The notes beneath the pieces were generated by a model. It worked only from the letters and a program-made list of their open reading frames with translations, did no database searches and was not told the DNA's origin. Made by a program: the position numbers and the translations under genes. From positions 744,001 through 808,000 of the forward strand of contig NZ_CP160402.1 of the NCBI RefSeq assembly GCF_040730185.1: a stretch of DNA of 64,000 bases, given 5' to 3'. The DNA comes from Streptomyces sp. Je 1-332. GTDB lineage: Bacteria > Actinomycetota > Actinomycetes > Streptomycetales > Streptomycetaceae. Below are positions 9,771-18,801 of this stretch, one piece after another. How positions within the stretch are numbered: the stretch's first letter is position 1; each line of letters begins with the position of its first letter.

Positions 9771-12188
9771 ATGCGTTCCCGCTCCAGGCGGCTGACGGCC
9801 CTCGGCATCAGCCTGTTGACCGCCTCGGCACTTCTGCCCTCGTCCGCCGCCACCGCCGGCGCAGCGGACGCGCGTGACGGCCGTCCGTCGGACGGCGGTC
9901 TGTCCGCGACCGTCCGCTACACCCAGTACGGGATTCCGCACATCCTCGCCAAGGACTACGAGAACCTCGGCTTCGGCACCGGCTGGGCGCAGGCCGCCGA
10001 CCAGGTGTGCACCCTCGCCGAGGGATATGTGACCGTACGCGGCGAGCGGTCACGTCACTTCGGCCCCAAGGGCAAGCCCGACGGCTCGCTGTCCTCGGCG
10101 ACCACCAACCTCTCCAGTGACCTCTACTTCGGCGGCGTCCGTGACACGCGGACGGTGGAGAAGCTCCTCAAGCAGTCCGCCCCCGCCGGGCCGAGCGCCA
10201 CGTCGAAGAAACTGATGCGTGGTTTCGCGGCGGGCTACAACGCGTGGCTGAAGCAGAACCGCGTGACGGACCCCGCGTGCAAGGGCGCCAAGTGGCTGCG
10301 CCCGATCACCTCGCTGGACGTGGCCCGGCAGGGCTTCGCCGTCCAGGTCCTCGGCGGTCAGGGACGCGGCACAGACGGCATCACCGCCGCGCAGCCGCCG
10401 CGCGCGAAAGACACGGACCGCGCGCCCGAACCCGAGCGCACCGCGAAGAAGGCCCGCGCGCTCTTCTCCGCCGACGAGGCCGTCATGGGGTCCAACGCCG
10501 TCGCGTTCAGCGGGAAGGCCACCGCGAACGGCAAGGGCCTGCTGCTCGGCAATCCGCACTACCCCTGGCAGGGCGGCCGGCGCTTCTGGCAGTCCCAGCA
10601 GACCATCCCCGGCGAGCTGAACGTCTCGGGCGGTTCGCTGCTCGGCACGAGCGTCGTCAACATCGGCTTCAACCGCGATGTGGCGTGGAGCCACACGGTG
10701 GCGACCGGCGTGACCCTCAATCTGCATCAACTCACCCTGGCTCCGGGCGATCCGACCACCTATCTGGTGGACGGCAAGCGCGAGAAGATGACGAAGCGGA
10801 CGGTCGAGGTGCCGGTCAAGGGCGGCCCCCCGGTGACCCGCACCCAGTGGTGGACCCGGTACGGCCCGGTCACTACCAGCCTCGGCGACCAGCTTCCGCT
10901 GCCCTGGTCGGCGAAGACGGCGTACGCCCTGAACGACCCCAACGCCACGAACATGCGCGGCAGCGACACCGACCTGGGCTTCGGCAAGGCCCGCTCCACC
11001 GAGGGGGTGTTGAAGGCCCTGCGCGACACGCAGGGGCTCCCCTGGGTCAACACCGTGGCCGCCGACCGCGAGGGCAACTCGCTGCTCAGCCAGTCGCAGG
11101 TGCTGCCCCGCATCACCGACGACCTCGCGCGGCGGTGCTCCACGGACCTGGGCAAGACGACGTACCCGGAGTCGGGCGTGGCCGTGCTCGACGGTTCGCG
11201 TGGTGACTGCGCCATCGGCTCGGACGAGGACGCCGTCCAGCCCGGCATCTTCGGCCCGTCGAAGATGCCCACGCTCAAGAACGCCCCGTACGCGGAGAAC
11301 TCCAACGACAGCGCCTGGCTGACCAACGCCGACCGGCCGATCACGGGGTACGAGCGGATCTTCGGGACGATCGGCACGCAGCGCACCATGCGGACGCGCG
11401 GCGCCATCGAGGATGTCGCGGCGATGGCGAAGGAGGGTGACCTGACGGTCAAGGATCTCCAGAAGCAGCAGTTCGCCAACCGCGCCCCGGCGGGCGACCT
11501 GGCCGCCGACGACGCGGCGCGTGCTTGTGTCGCGCTGCCGGGCGGCACCGCGACAGGCAGCGACGGAAAGGCGGTTGACGTACGCAAGGCCTGTACCGCC
11601 CTCAAGGCCTGGGACCACAGCATGGACACGGACAGCAAGGGCGCCCTGCTCTTCGACCGGTTCTGGCGCAAGCTGGTCGCCGCCGTGCCTGACGCCGAGC
11701 TGTGGAAGGTGCCGTTCTCGGCCACCGACCCGGTGCGCACCCCGAACACCCTCAACACAGCGGCGCCGGGCTTCGCGACCGCGCTCGCCGACACGGTGGC
11801 CGAGCTGAAGAGCGCGGACGTCGCGCTCGACGCGCCGCTCGGCGAGAACCAGTTCGTCGTACGCGGCTCGGAGCGGCTGCCGATCCATGGCGGCACGGAG
11901 TCGATCGGAGTGTGGAACAAGGTCGAGCCCGAGTGGGACGCTAAGGGCGGCGGTTACACCGAGGTCGCGCATGGTTCGAGCCACGTCCAGGCGGTCGGCT
12001 GGGACAAGGGCCGCTGCCCGAAGGCGCGTACGCTCCTCACCTACTCGCAGTCATCGAACCCCAACTCGCCGCACTACAGCGATCAGACGCGGCTGTACTC
12101 CGACGAGCGCTGGGTGACGTCACGCTTCTGCGAGAAGGACATCCTGGGCGACCCGAAGCTGAAGGTGGTGAAGGTCCGCCAGCGCTGA
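9771..12188 (+). CDS. Secreted penicillin-acylase-family hydrolase (AHL/lipopeptide acylase type)
   Basis: The ATG at 9771 follows GGGAGG (9761-9766). The 805-residue precursor has a signal peptide (RRLTALGISLLTASALLPSSAATAGA), then an alpha chain (TVRYTQYGIPHILAKDYENLGFGTGWAQAADQVC). It has the autoproteolytic site of Ntn hydrolases at MG|SNAVAF, where Ser241 would become the N-terminal nucleophile of the beta chain. Downstream landmarks are GNPHYPWQGGRRFWQ and NSNDSAWLTNADRP (oxyanion Asn region). The length equals that of AhlM-type AHL acylases and aculeacin acylase, about 800 residues from memory. It should hydrolyse the amide of N-acyl compounds (acyl-homoserine lactones, lipopeptides, penicillins). 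The exact substrate cannot be read from sequence. A strong terminator follows. Confidence 0.9.
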   Translation: MRSRSRRLTALGISLLTASALLPSSAATAGAADARDGRPSDGGLSATVRYTQYGIPHILAKDYENLGFGTGWAQAADQVCTLAEGYVTVRGERSRHFGPKGKPDGSLSSATTNLSSDLYFGGVRDTRTVEKLLKQSAPAGPSATSKKLMRGFAAGYNAWLKQNRVTDPACKGAKWLRPITSLDVARQGFAVQVLGGQGRGTDGITAAQPPRAKDTDRAPEPERTAKKARALFSADEAVMGSNAVAFSGKATANGKGLLLGNPHYPWQGGRRFWQSQQTIPGELNVSGGSLLGTSVVNIGFNRDVAWSHTVATGVTLNLHQLTLAPGDPTTYLVDGKREKMTKRTVEVPVKGGPPVTRTQWWTRYGPVTTSLGDQLPLPWSAKTAYALNDPNATNMRGSDTDLGFGKARSTEGVLKALRDTQGLPWVNTVAADREGNSLLSQSQVLPRITDDLARRCSTDLGKTTYPESGVAVLDGSRGDCAIGSDEDAVQPGIFGPSKMPTLKNAPYAENSNDSAWLTNADRPITGYERIFGTIGTQRTMRTRGAIEDVAAMAKEGDLTVKDLQKQQFANRAPAGDLAADDAARACVALPGGTATGSDGKAVDVRKACTALKAWDHSMDTDSKGALLFDRFWRKLVAAVPDAELWKVPFSATDPVRTPNTLNTAAPGFATALADTVAELKSADVALDAPLGENQFVVRGSERLPIHGGTESIGVWNKVEPEWDAKGGGYTEVAHGSSHVQAVGWDKGRCPKARTLLTYSQSSNPNSPHYSDQTRLYSDERWVTSRFCEKDILGDPKLKVVKVRQR

Positions 12189-12195
12189 GTGGCAC

Positions 12196-12233
12196 AGGGC
12201 CACCCCGCGTCGGGCTCGACGCGGGGTGGCCCT
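12196..12233. terminator. Bidirectional hairpin terminator
   Basis: A perfect 17-bp stem with a 4-nt loop starts 8 bp after the acylase stop and ends 7 bp before the stop of the convergent acyl-CoA synthetase. It can serve both genes. No U-tract is present, as is common in Streptomyces. Confidence 0.85.
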
Positions 12234-12239
12234 GCTTGG

Positions 12240-13805
12240 TTACAGCGCGCGCTCCCGTCCCTCCCAGTACGGCTCTCGCAGCCGTCGCTTGTAGAGCTTG
12301 CCGTTCGGGTCGCGGGGCATGGCCTCGATGAAGTCGACGCTCTTCGGGCGTTTGTAGCCCGCCAGTTGGCGTTCGCAGTGGTCGAGGATCTCCGTGGCCA
12401 GGGCGTCGCCCGCCGTGTGCCCCTCCGCCACCTCGACGACCGCCTTGACCTGCTCGCCCCACTCGTCGTGCGGGATGCCGAACGCCGCCGCGTCCGCGAC
12501 GGCGGGGTGGGTGAGCAGGGCGGACTCGATCTCGGCGGGGTAGATGTTGACTCCACCCGAGATGATCATGTCGATCTTGCGGTCGCGGAGGTAGAGATAC
12601 CCGTCCTCGTCCAGGAGGCCGAGGTCGCCGACCGTGAAGAAGTCGCCGATGCGGTTCTTCTTCGTCTTGGACTCGTCCTTGTGGTACGAGAAGCCGCCCG
12701 TGCTCATCTTCATGTAGACGGTGCCGAGTTCGCCGGGCGGCAGCTGGTTGCCGTCGTCGTCGAAGACCGCCAGTTCACTGATGGGCCAGGCCTTGCCGAC
12801 GGTGCCCGGCCGCTTCAGCCAGTCCTGTGCGGTGGCGAAGGCGCCGCCGCCCTCGCTGGCCGCGTAGTACTCCTCGACGCACTCGCCCCACCACTCGATC
12901 ATCGCCCGCTTGACGTGGTCCGGGCAGGGCGCGGCGCCATGGATGGCGTGGCGCATCGACGACACGTCGTACGCCGCCTTCGTCTCGTCCGGCAGCGCGA
13001 GCAGGCGGTGGAACTGGGTCGGCACCATGTGGGTGTGCGTGCACTTGTAGGTGTCGATGAGGCGCAGCATCTCCTCGGGCGTCCACTTGTCCATCAGGAC
13101 CAGCGGGTGGCCGATGTGCAGGGCGGCGCCCGCGAACTGGAGTACCGCCGTGTGGTAGAGCGGCGAGCAGACGAGGTGCACGTTGCCGTCGAAGGGCTTG
13201 ACACCGAAGATGCCGAGGAAACCGCCGAGGTACGACTCCTCGGGGAGCTTGCCGGAGAGGGGGCGCCGGATGCCGCGCGGGCGTCCCGTCGTGCCCGAGG
13301 TGTAGTTCATGACCCAGCCGAGGGTGCGGTCGGCCGGGGCCGACTCCTGCTGCCCGGTGAGGAGTTCGGCGTACGGGCGGAAGCCGGGGACATCGCTCAC
13401 GGAGTACCGGTGCGTGGCCGGGAGCTTCGCCTCGTCGGCGGCGTCGGTGGCCGCCTGCGCGAACCGCTCGTGCGCGATCAGTACCTTCGCGCCGGAGTCG
13501 GCGACGATCCAGGCGATCTCGGGTCCGATCAGGTGGTGGTTGACCGGGACCAGGTAGAAGCCGGCCTGCGATGCCGCGAGATAGGCGGTGAGGAACTCGA
13601 CGCCGTTGGGCAGCACGACGGCGAAGGCGTCGCCGCGCTCCAGGCCTGCGGCGCGCAGCCCGTGGACGAGTTGGTTGGTCGCCGCGTGCAGGCGCCGCGC
13701 GGTCCACTGCTCGCCGTCGGGCGCGGTCAGGACCGTGCGGTCCGGGTCGGCTTCGGCCTGTGCCCAGAAGCCGTTGGGGGGCGTGCTGCCCGGCATGCTG
13801 CTCAT
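12240..13805 (-). CDS. Acyl-CoA synthetase, AMP-forming
   Basis: A 521-residue ANL ligase. P-loop MNYTSGTTGRPRGIRRPL; histidine-rich acceptor segment LVCSPLYHTAVLQ; A5 region VEEYYAASEGGGAF; A7/A8 region FFTVGDLGLLDEDGYLYLRDR; hinge IISGGVNIYPAEIE; C-terminal lysine motif PRDPNGKLYKRRLREPYW. This pattern is typical of the FadD4/FadD13-like synthetases found in actinobacterial lipid and steroid clusters. The gene lies 24 bp downstream of the nitronate-monooxygenase-like gene on the same strand, so the two are probably co-transcribed from the promoter at about 14.95 kb that carries the TCTGAY-N5-GTCAGA repeat. The substrate is unknown. Confidence 0.9.
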   Translation of the reverse strand: MSSMPGSTPPNGFWAQAEADPDRTVLTAPDGEQWTARRLHAATNQLVHGLRAAGLERGDAFAVVLPNGVEFLTAYLAASQAGFYLVPVNHHLIGPEIAWIVADSGAKVLIAHERFAQAATDAADEAKLPATHRYSVSDVPGFRPYAELLTGQQESAPADRTLGWVMNYTSGTTGRPRGIRRPLSGKLPEESYLGGFLGIFGVKPFDGNVHLVCSPLYHTAVLQFAGAALHIGHPLVLMDKWTPEEMLRLIDTYKCTHTHMVPTQFHRLLALPDETKAAYDVSSMRHAIHGAAPCPDHVKRAMIEWWGECVEEYYAASEGGGAFATAQDWLKRPGTVGKAWPISELAVFDDDGNQLPPGELGTVYMKMSTGGFSYHKDESKTKKNRIGDFFTVGDLGLLDEDGYLYLRDRKIDMIISGGVNIYPAEIESALLTHPAVADAAAFGIPHDEWGEQVKAVVEVAEGHTAGDALATEILDHCERQLAGYKRPKSVDFIEAMPRDPNGKLYKRRLREPYWEGRERAL

Positions 13806-13829
13806 AAGGACCTCTCCTGAGTCGTCTCG

Positions 13830-14933
13830 TCAGTCGCGTCCGGCGATGCGGTTCACCCGGTCGATGGCGCGCTCGAAGCCGCTGGTCAGGTCGTCGAAGA
13901 CCGCCTGGACGCCGCGTTCGCTGTTCATACGGCCGACGATCTGCCCGACGGGTGTGCCGAGCAGCGCCTGGACCTCGTACTTCTGGATGCGCGACACCGC
14001 CTCGGCGACCAGGAGCCCTTGCAGCGGCATGGGCAGCGTGCCGGGCCCGGCCGGGTCGTCCCAGGCGTCGGTCCATTCCGTGCGCAACTGGCGTGCGGGT
14101 TTCCCGGTCAGGGCGCGTGAGCGGACCGTGTCACCGGAGCCCGCAGCCAGGAGCTTCTCGGTGAGCGCCCGTGAGTGCATGTCGGCCTCCGTCGTGGTGA
14201 GCCAGAGGGAGCCGAGCCACACGCCCTGCGCGCCGAGCGCGAACGCGGCCGCGATCTGTTCCCCGCTGCCGATGCCGCCTGCCGCGAGGACCGGCAACGG
14301 CGCGACGGCCTCGACGGCCTCGGGCGTCAGGACCATGGAGGCGATCTCGCCGGTGTGGCCACCCGCCTCGTAGCCCTGCGCGACGACGATGTCGATGCCC
14401 GCCTCCGCGTGTTTGCGCGCGTGCCGGGCGCTGCCGGCAAGCGCGGCGACGAGTACGTCGTTCTCGTGGGCGCGCTGGATGACGTCCGCCGGCGGTGAGC
14501 CGAGCGCGTTGGCGAGCAGTTTGATCGGGTAGTCGAAGGCCACGTCGAGCTGATTGCGGGCGACCTGTTCCATCCAGCCGGTGATGCGCCAGCCGGATGC
14601 CTCACCTTCGGCGAGTTCGGGTACGCCGTGCTTGCCGAGGGTGTCCTTGACGAACTGGCGGTGGCCTTCGGGGATCATCGCCTCGACGTCGGCCTCGCTC
14701 ACCCCCTCGACCTTCTTCGCCGGCATCACCACATCGAGTCCGTAGGGCCGGTCGCCGACATGCTCCTGCATCCAGTCGAGATCCCGGGCCAGCTCGTCGG
14801 GGGCGGTGTAGCGGACCGCCCCGAGCACACCGAATCCGCCCGCCCTGCTGATGGCGGCCGCCACCGCCGGGAAGGGTGTGAAGCCGAAGATGGCGTGCTC
14901 GATCCCCAGTTTCCTGCTCAGGTCTGTCTGCAT
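13830..14933 (-). CDS. Nitronate monooxygenase family flavoprotein (IpdC-like)
   Basis: A 367-residue FMN TIM barrel of the 2-nitropropane dioxygenase family. It begins IEHAIFGFTPFPAVAAAISRAG. The signature AQGYEAGGHTGEIASMVL holds the catalytic-type His, and the phosphate-binding segment is VLAAGGIGSGEQIAAAFALGAQGVWLGS. The family includes true nitronate monooxygenases and the IpdC-type flavoproteins of steroid C/D-ring degradation. With acyl-CoA ligase, hydratase and Ltp genes nearby, an IpdC-like role is at least as likely as nitronate oxidation. It is first gene of a probable operon with the acyl-CoA synthetase. Confidence 0.85.
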   Translation of the reverse strand: MQTDLSRKLGIEHAIFGFTPFPAVAAAISRAGGFGVLGAVRYTAPDELARDLDWMQEHVGDRPYGLDVVMPAKKVEGVSEADVEAMIPEGHRQFVKDTLGKHGVPELAEGEASGWRITGWMEQVARNQLDVAFDYPIKLLANALGSPPADVIQRAHENDVLVAALAGSARHARKHAEAGIDIVVAQGYEAGGHTGEIASMVLTPEAVEAVAPLPVLAAGGIGSGEQIAAAFALGAQGVWLGSLWLTTTEADMHSRALTEKLLAAGSGDTVRSRALTGKPARQLRTEWTDAWDDPAGPGTLPMPLQGLLVAEAVSRIQKYEVQALLGTPVGQIVGRMNSERGVQAVFDDLTSGFERAIDRVNRIAGRD

Positions 14934-14975
14934 GGGCGCAGGATGCCGCAGCCGTCCGGACGACGGAAGAGATTT

Positions 14976-14992
14976 TCTGATGCGGTGTCAGA
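14976..14992. promoter_or_regulatory. Inverted repeat TCTGAT-N5-GTCAGA, candidate operator
   Basis: Same 17-bp architecture as the repeat at 4131-4147, located 43 bp upstream of the IpdC-like start. Arms TCTGA/TCAGA are perfect; the sixth pair is T-G. It suggests co-regulation of the two acyl-CoA loci by one dimeric regulator. Confidence 0.5.
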
Positions 14993-15034
14993 TCTTTGCC
15001 GCGCGCCCGTGGTTGACAGGGCGGGGCACTGACA

Positions 15035-15076
15035 TGAAAGTTTCAGCAGTCTCTTGTGATCCCGAAAGATAATTTC
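15035..15076. promoter_or_regulatory. Paired GAAA...TTTC palindromes upstream of the serine hydrolase
   Basis: TGAAAGTTTCA (15035-15045, perfect 5-bp arms) and GAAAGATAATTTC (15064-15076, 4-bp arms) lie 33-74 bp before the hydrolase start. Two similar palindromes at that spacing suggest a cooperative operator. RpiR-type regulators of amino-sugar and muropeptide genes bind GAAA/TTTC sites, but no regulator gene is adjacent. This assignment is inference. Confidence 0.4.
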
Positions 15077-15108
15077 AGCCCAGGAGCGTTTCAGGAGGGG
15101 GCACGGTC

Positions 15109-16917
15109 ATGGCCGAGGACAGCGGGGCGGCGTCGGACAGAGCGGGTGGCGGGCTGAGCCGCCGGCAACTGGGGGCGCGGGCAGTCGCCTTGGGTGGCGC
15201 GCTCGCGCTGGTGCCCTTCCCCGCGGGCCCGGCCGCGGCGGCGGGCGCCGCGACCGGAACCAAGCATCCGACACTGCGGCCCGGCAGTCCCGAGCGGGCG
15301 GGGCTGCTCGCCGGGCACCTGCGCCAGCTGGTCGCCGACGCGGAGCAGTTCCTCGACCCCTCCCCCAAGCACCCCTGGTACGCGGGCGCCGTCCTGCTCG
15401 CGGGCCGCGGCGGCACGGTCGCCCTGCACCAGCCCATCGGCAAGGCGGTGCGCTACGCGGCGTACGACGAGAAGACCGACACCGGCGTCGAGCTGCCTGC
15501 CGACCGGCAGATCCCGATGGCCAAGGACACGGTCTTCGACCTCGCCTCCGTATCGAAGCTGTTCACCTCGCTGCTCGCGGTGCAGCAGATCGAGCGGGGC
15601 AAGCTGGAGCTGGAGGCCACGGTCGCCTCGTATCTCCCCGATTTCGGGGGTGGCGGCAAGCAGGACGTCACCATCCGACAGCTCCTCACGCACACCTCCG
15701 GGTTCCGTGCCTGGATTCCCCTCTTCAAGGAACCCACGCGCGAGGGTCAGCTGCGCCTCATCTGGAACGAGGCACCGCTCAACCCGCCCGGCACCAAGTA
15801 CCTCTACTCGGACCTGAACCTGATCTCGCTGCAACTCGTGCTCGAAGAGATCACGGGTCGTCAGTTGGACACACTGCTCCGCGACGAGATCACTGCTCCA
15901 CTCGGGATGCACCGCACACGCTTCAACCCGCCCGCGTCCTGGCAGCCGAAGATCGCCGCGACCGAGGACGCCCGCCTGCCCTGGTCGGGCCTCGACCGCG
16001 GCATGGTGTGGGGCGAGGTGCACGACGAGAACGCCTTCGGCTTCGGCGGGGTCGCGGGCCACGCGGGGGTCTTCTCGTGCGCCTGGGACCTCGCGGTCCT
16101 CGGCCGCACGCTCCTCAACGGCGGAATCTACGGCCGCTCCCGCATCCTCACCGCCGAGTCCGTGAAGCTGCTGTTCACGGACTTCAACACCGCCTTCCCC
16201 GGTGACGAGCACGGCCTGGGCTTCGAGCTCTACCAGCACTGGTACATGGGCGCCATGGCGACACCGCGCACCGCGGGCCACACGGGGTTCACCGGCACGT
16301 CCCTCGTCCTGGACCCGACGACCGACTCGTTCCTGGTCGTACTCGGCAACTCGGTGCACCCGGTGCGCAGTTGGCGCTCCGGGTCGGCCCCGCGGGTGGC
16401 GGCGGCGAACCGCATGGCACGCGCCGTGCCGGTGCGTCCCGCGCGCGGACGCACCGCCTGGTTCTCCGGCATGACGAACGCCACCGCGGCTACCCTGACC
16501 CTGCCGCCGCTCTCCCTCACCACGGACCGGGCGAGGCTGCGCTGCGAACTGTGGTGGGACACCGAGCCGGGCTCGGACCAGCTGCGCCTGGAATCCTCGC
16601 GGGACGACGGCACGACGTGGCAGCCGGTGCCGTTCACGACGCAGCACAGGGGATCGGATCCCCGCAGGCACCCCGACGGCACCGCGTCCGGCTGGTCGGG
16701 GCGCGTCTGGCACCGCCTCACCGCGGACCTCTCGGGCCTGCGGGGCGAGCAGGTGCGGCTGCGGTGGCGGTACACGACGGATCAGCTCTACGTGGGGCGC
16801 GGGGCGTACGCCGACGGGCTGCGGGTCGAGGACGGCGGGCGTACCGCCTTCGACGAGGCACGGCCCGCCGACGCGGCCCGCATCGAGGCGGTGGGGTGGG
16901 CCCCGTCGGCCGACTGA
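15109..16917 (+). CDS. Tat-exported serine hydrolase (beta-lactamase/PBP4* type) with C-terminal beta domain
   Basis: The ATG at 15109 is preceded by AGGAGGGGG. The 602-residue protein begins with a twin-arginine signal (SRRQLGARAVALGGALALVP). The class C beta-lactamase-like fold has SxxK at Ser147-V-S-Lys150, the YxN-like segment YLYSDLNL and the third motif HTGFTG (about residue 394). Residues 450-600 form an extra domain (LRCELWWDTEPGSDQLRLE, WSGRVWHRLTADLSGL). It resembles the carbohydrate/cell-surface jelly-roll domain attached to immune-inhibitor-A peptidases. The hydrolase family covers D-amino peptidases, esterases and muropeptide-active enzymes. Upstream GAAA/TTTC palindromes hint at amino-sugar or peptidoglycan-related control. 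Confidence 0.85.
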   Translation: MAEDSGAASDRAGGGLSRRQLGARAVALGGALALVPFPAGPAAAAGAATGTKHPTLRPGSPERAGLLAGHLRQLVADAEQFLDPSPKHPWYAGAVLLAGRGGTVALHQPIGKAVRYAAYDEKTDTGVELPADRQIPMAKDTVFDLASVSKLFTSLLAVQQIERGKLELEATVASYLPDFGGGGKQDVTIRQLLTHTSGFRAWIPLFKEPTREGQLRLIWNEAPLNPPGTKYLYSDLNLISLQLVLEEITGRQLDTLLRDEITAPLGMHRTRFNPPASWQPKIAATEDARLPWSGLDRGMVWGEVHDENAFGFGGVAGHAGVFSCAWDLAVLGRTLLNGGIYGRSRILTAESVKLLFTDFNTAFPGDEHGLGFELYQHWYMGAMATPRTAGHTGFTGTSLVLDPTTDSFLVVLGNSVHPVRSWRSGSAPRVAAANRMARAVPVRPARGRTAWFSGMTNATAATLTLPPLSLTTDRARLRCELWWDTEPGSDQLRLESSRDDGTTWQPVPFTTQHRGSDPRRHPDGTASGWSGRVWHRLTADLSGLRGEQVRLRWRYTTDQLYVGRGAYADGLRVEDGGRTAFDEARPADAARIEAVGWAPSAD

Positions 16918-16956
16918 GGACGGGCCGCCGGGGCAGAGGCCGCCGGGGCAGCCGCC

Positions 16957-18507
16957 CTACTCCCCCAGCGCGGCCATGGCCGCGTTGTGCCCGGGGATGC
17001 CGCTGACCCCGCCGCCGCGCACGGCGCCCGCGCCGCACAGCAGGACGTTCGCGTGGCGCGTCTCCACGCCCCAGCGGCCGGTGCCGTCCTGGGCGTAGGG
17101 GAAGGCGAGGTCGCGGTGGAAGATGTTGCCGCCGGGCAGGCGCAGGTCGCGTTCCAGGTCCAGCGGCGTCTTGGCCTCGATGCAGGGGCGGCCTTCGGCG
17201 TCGGTGGCGAGGCAGTCGGCGAGCGGCTCGGCCAGGTGCGCGTCCAGCTGCGCCAGGGTCGACTTCAGGAGTTCGGCGCGTACGGCGTCGTTGTCCTGGG
17301 CGAAGAGACGGGCGGGGGTGTGGAGCCCGAAGAGGGTGAGGGTCTGACAGCCGCGCTCCACGAGTTCGGGGGCGAGGATGCTGGGATCGGTCAGGGAGTG
17401 ACAGTAGATCTCGGAGGGCGGCGCGGCGGGCAGCTCACCGGCCGCGGCCTGGGCGTACGCGGCTCCCAACTCCCCGTAGCCCTCCCCGATGTGGAAGGTC
17501 CCGGCGAACGCCTCGTGCGGGTCGACGGATGTGTCGCGCAGCCTCGGGAGCCGTTCGAGCAGCATGTTGACCTTGAGCTGGGCGCCTTCGGCCGGGGCGG
17601 GCGGGGCGTCGCCGACGAGCGCGGCTAGCTCCTGCGGTGAGGCGTTGACCAGGACGTGCCGGGCGGCGACGGTGGCCTCGCGCTCGGGGGTGCGGTAGGT
17701 GACCTCGGCGCTCTGTCCGTCGGACTCGATGCGGGTGACCTCGTGGCCGGTGGCGAGCTCGGCGCCCGCGGCGCGGGCCGATGCCGCGAGGGCGCCGGTG
17801 AGGGCGCCCATGCCGCCGACGGGCACGTTCCAGTCGCCGGTGCCGCCGCCGATGACGTGGTAGAGGAAGCAGCGGTTCTGCCGCAGGGACGGGTCGTGGG
17901 CGTCGGCGAACGTTCCGATGAGGGCGTCGGTGAGCACCACGCCGCGCACCAGGTCGTCCGCGAAGCGCTCCTCGATGGCGGCGCCGATGGGCTCCTCGAA
18001 CAGCGCGCGCCAGGCGGTCTCGTCGCCGATCCGTTCGCGCAGGGCCTCGCGCGTCGGCAGGGGTTCGGTGAGCGTGGGGAACACCTGCTCGGCGACGTGC
18101 CCCGTCATGGCGTAGAACTCCCGCCAGGCCTCGTACTCGCGCGGGCCGCCGGTCAGCCGCTCGAAGGCTTGCCTGGTGCGCGCGTCGCCCCCGCCGACGA
18201 GCAGTCCGGTCGGACGCCCGTCGCGCTCGGTCGGGGTGTAGGAGGAGACGGTGCGGGTGCGTACCCGGAAGTCCAGGTCGAGGTCCCGGACGATCTTCCG
18301 CGGCAGCAGGCTGACGAGGTACGAGTAGCGCGAGAGCCGGGCGTCGACGCCGGCGAAGGGCCGACTGGACACGGCGGCACCGCCGGTCCCGGAGAGCCGC
18401 TCCAGGACCAGGACGGAGCGTCCGGCGCGGGCGAGATAGGCGGCGGCCACGAGTCCGTTGTGACCACCGCCGACGATGACGGCGTCGTATCGATCGCGAG
18501 GAGGCAT
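16957..18507 (-). CDS. FAD-dependent phytoene-desaturase-like oxidoreductase
   Basis: The ATG at 18507 gives 516 residues. The N-terminus is a dinucleotide-binding motif (DAVIVGGGHNGLVAAAYLARAG) followed by LERLSGTGGAA. The C-terminus is the CrtI/amine-oxidase-type FAD segment (HANVLLCGAGAVRGGGVSGIPGHNAA). This matches the PYROXD2-like subgroup of the phytoene desaturase superfamily, which is common in actinomycetes and whose substrate is unknown. No carotenoid genes are adjacent. Longer frames upstream of 18507 run into the repeat cluster and are not protein-like. It is convergent with the serine hydrolase, with 39 bp between the stops. Confidence 0.82.
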   Translation of the reverse strand: MPPRDRYDAVIVGGGHNGLVAAAYLARAGRSVLVLERLSGTGGAAVSSRPFAGVDARLSRYSYLVSLLPRKIVRDLDLDFRVRTRTVSSYTPTERDGRPTGLLVGGGDARTRQAFERLTGGPREYEAWREFYAMTGHVAEQVFPTLTEPLPTREALRERIGDETAWRALFEEPIGAAIEERFADDLVRGVVLTDALIGTFADAHDPSLRQNRCFLYHVIGGGTGDWNVPVGGMGALTGALAASARAAGAELATGHEVTRIESDGQSAEVTYRTPEREATVAARHVLVNASPQELAALVGDAPPAPAEGAQLKVNMLLERLPRLRDTSVDPHEAFAGTFHIGEGYGELGAAYAQAAAGELPAAPPSEIYCHSLTDPSILAPELVERGCQTLTLFGLHTPARLFAQDNDAVRAELLKSTLAQLDAHLAEPLADCLATDAEGRPCIEAKTPLDLERDLRLPGGNIFHRDLAFPYAQDGTGRWGVETRHANVLLCGAGAVRGGGVSGIPGHNAAMAALGE

Positions 18508-18528
18508 AGCCCTTGGTAACACGCGGAG

Positions 18529-18771
18529 CGCCCCAAAGGGCCGCGAGGAACGGCGCGCCCAACCACGACGCACCGCCATCCGACCACCCACCCGGGCCAG
18601 GACCGCGCCCCAAAGGGGCGCGGGGAACGGCGCGACCAGCCACGATGCACCGGCAGCCGACCACCCACCCCACAGGCCCCGCACGCAAGTCCCGCCGGTC
18701 AGGACCGCGCCCCAAAGGGGCGCGAGGAACTGCGCGACCAGCCACGACGCAGCGGCAGTCGAACATCCACC
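18529..18771. repeat. Three tandemly arranged copies of a Streptomyces interspersed repeat
   Basis: Three degenerate copies start near 18529, 18604 and 18706. Each has the core gcgccccaaaggggcgcg(g/a)ggaac followed by (t/g)gcgcgaccagccacgaygca. They fill the 294-bp gap between the kinase and the desaturase-like gene, where no coding frame is convincing. The CCCC-AAA-GGGG arms can fold as short hairpins. A fourth copy is at 3190-3245. Confidence 0.75.
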
Positions 18772-18801
18772 GAAGCCGCGCAGCGAAAGGCGCCCCGCGG
18801 G

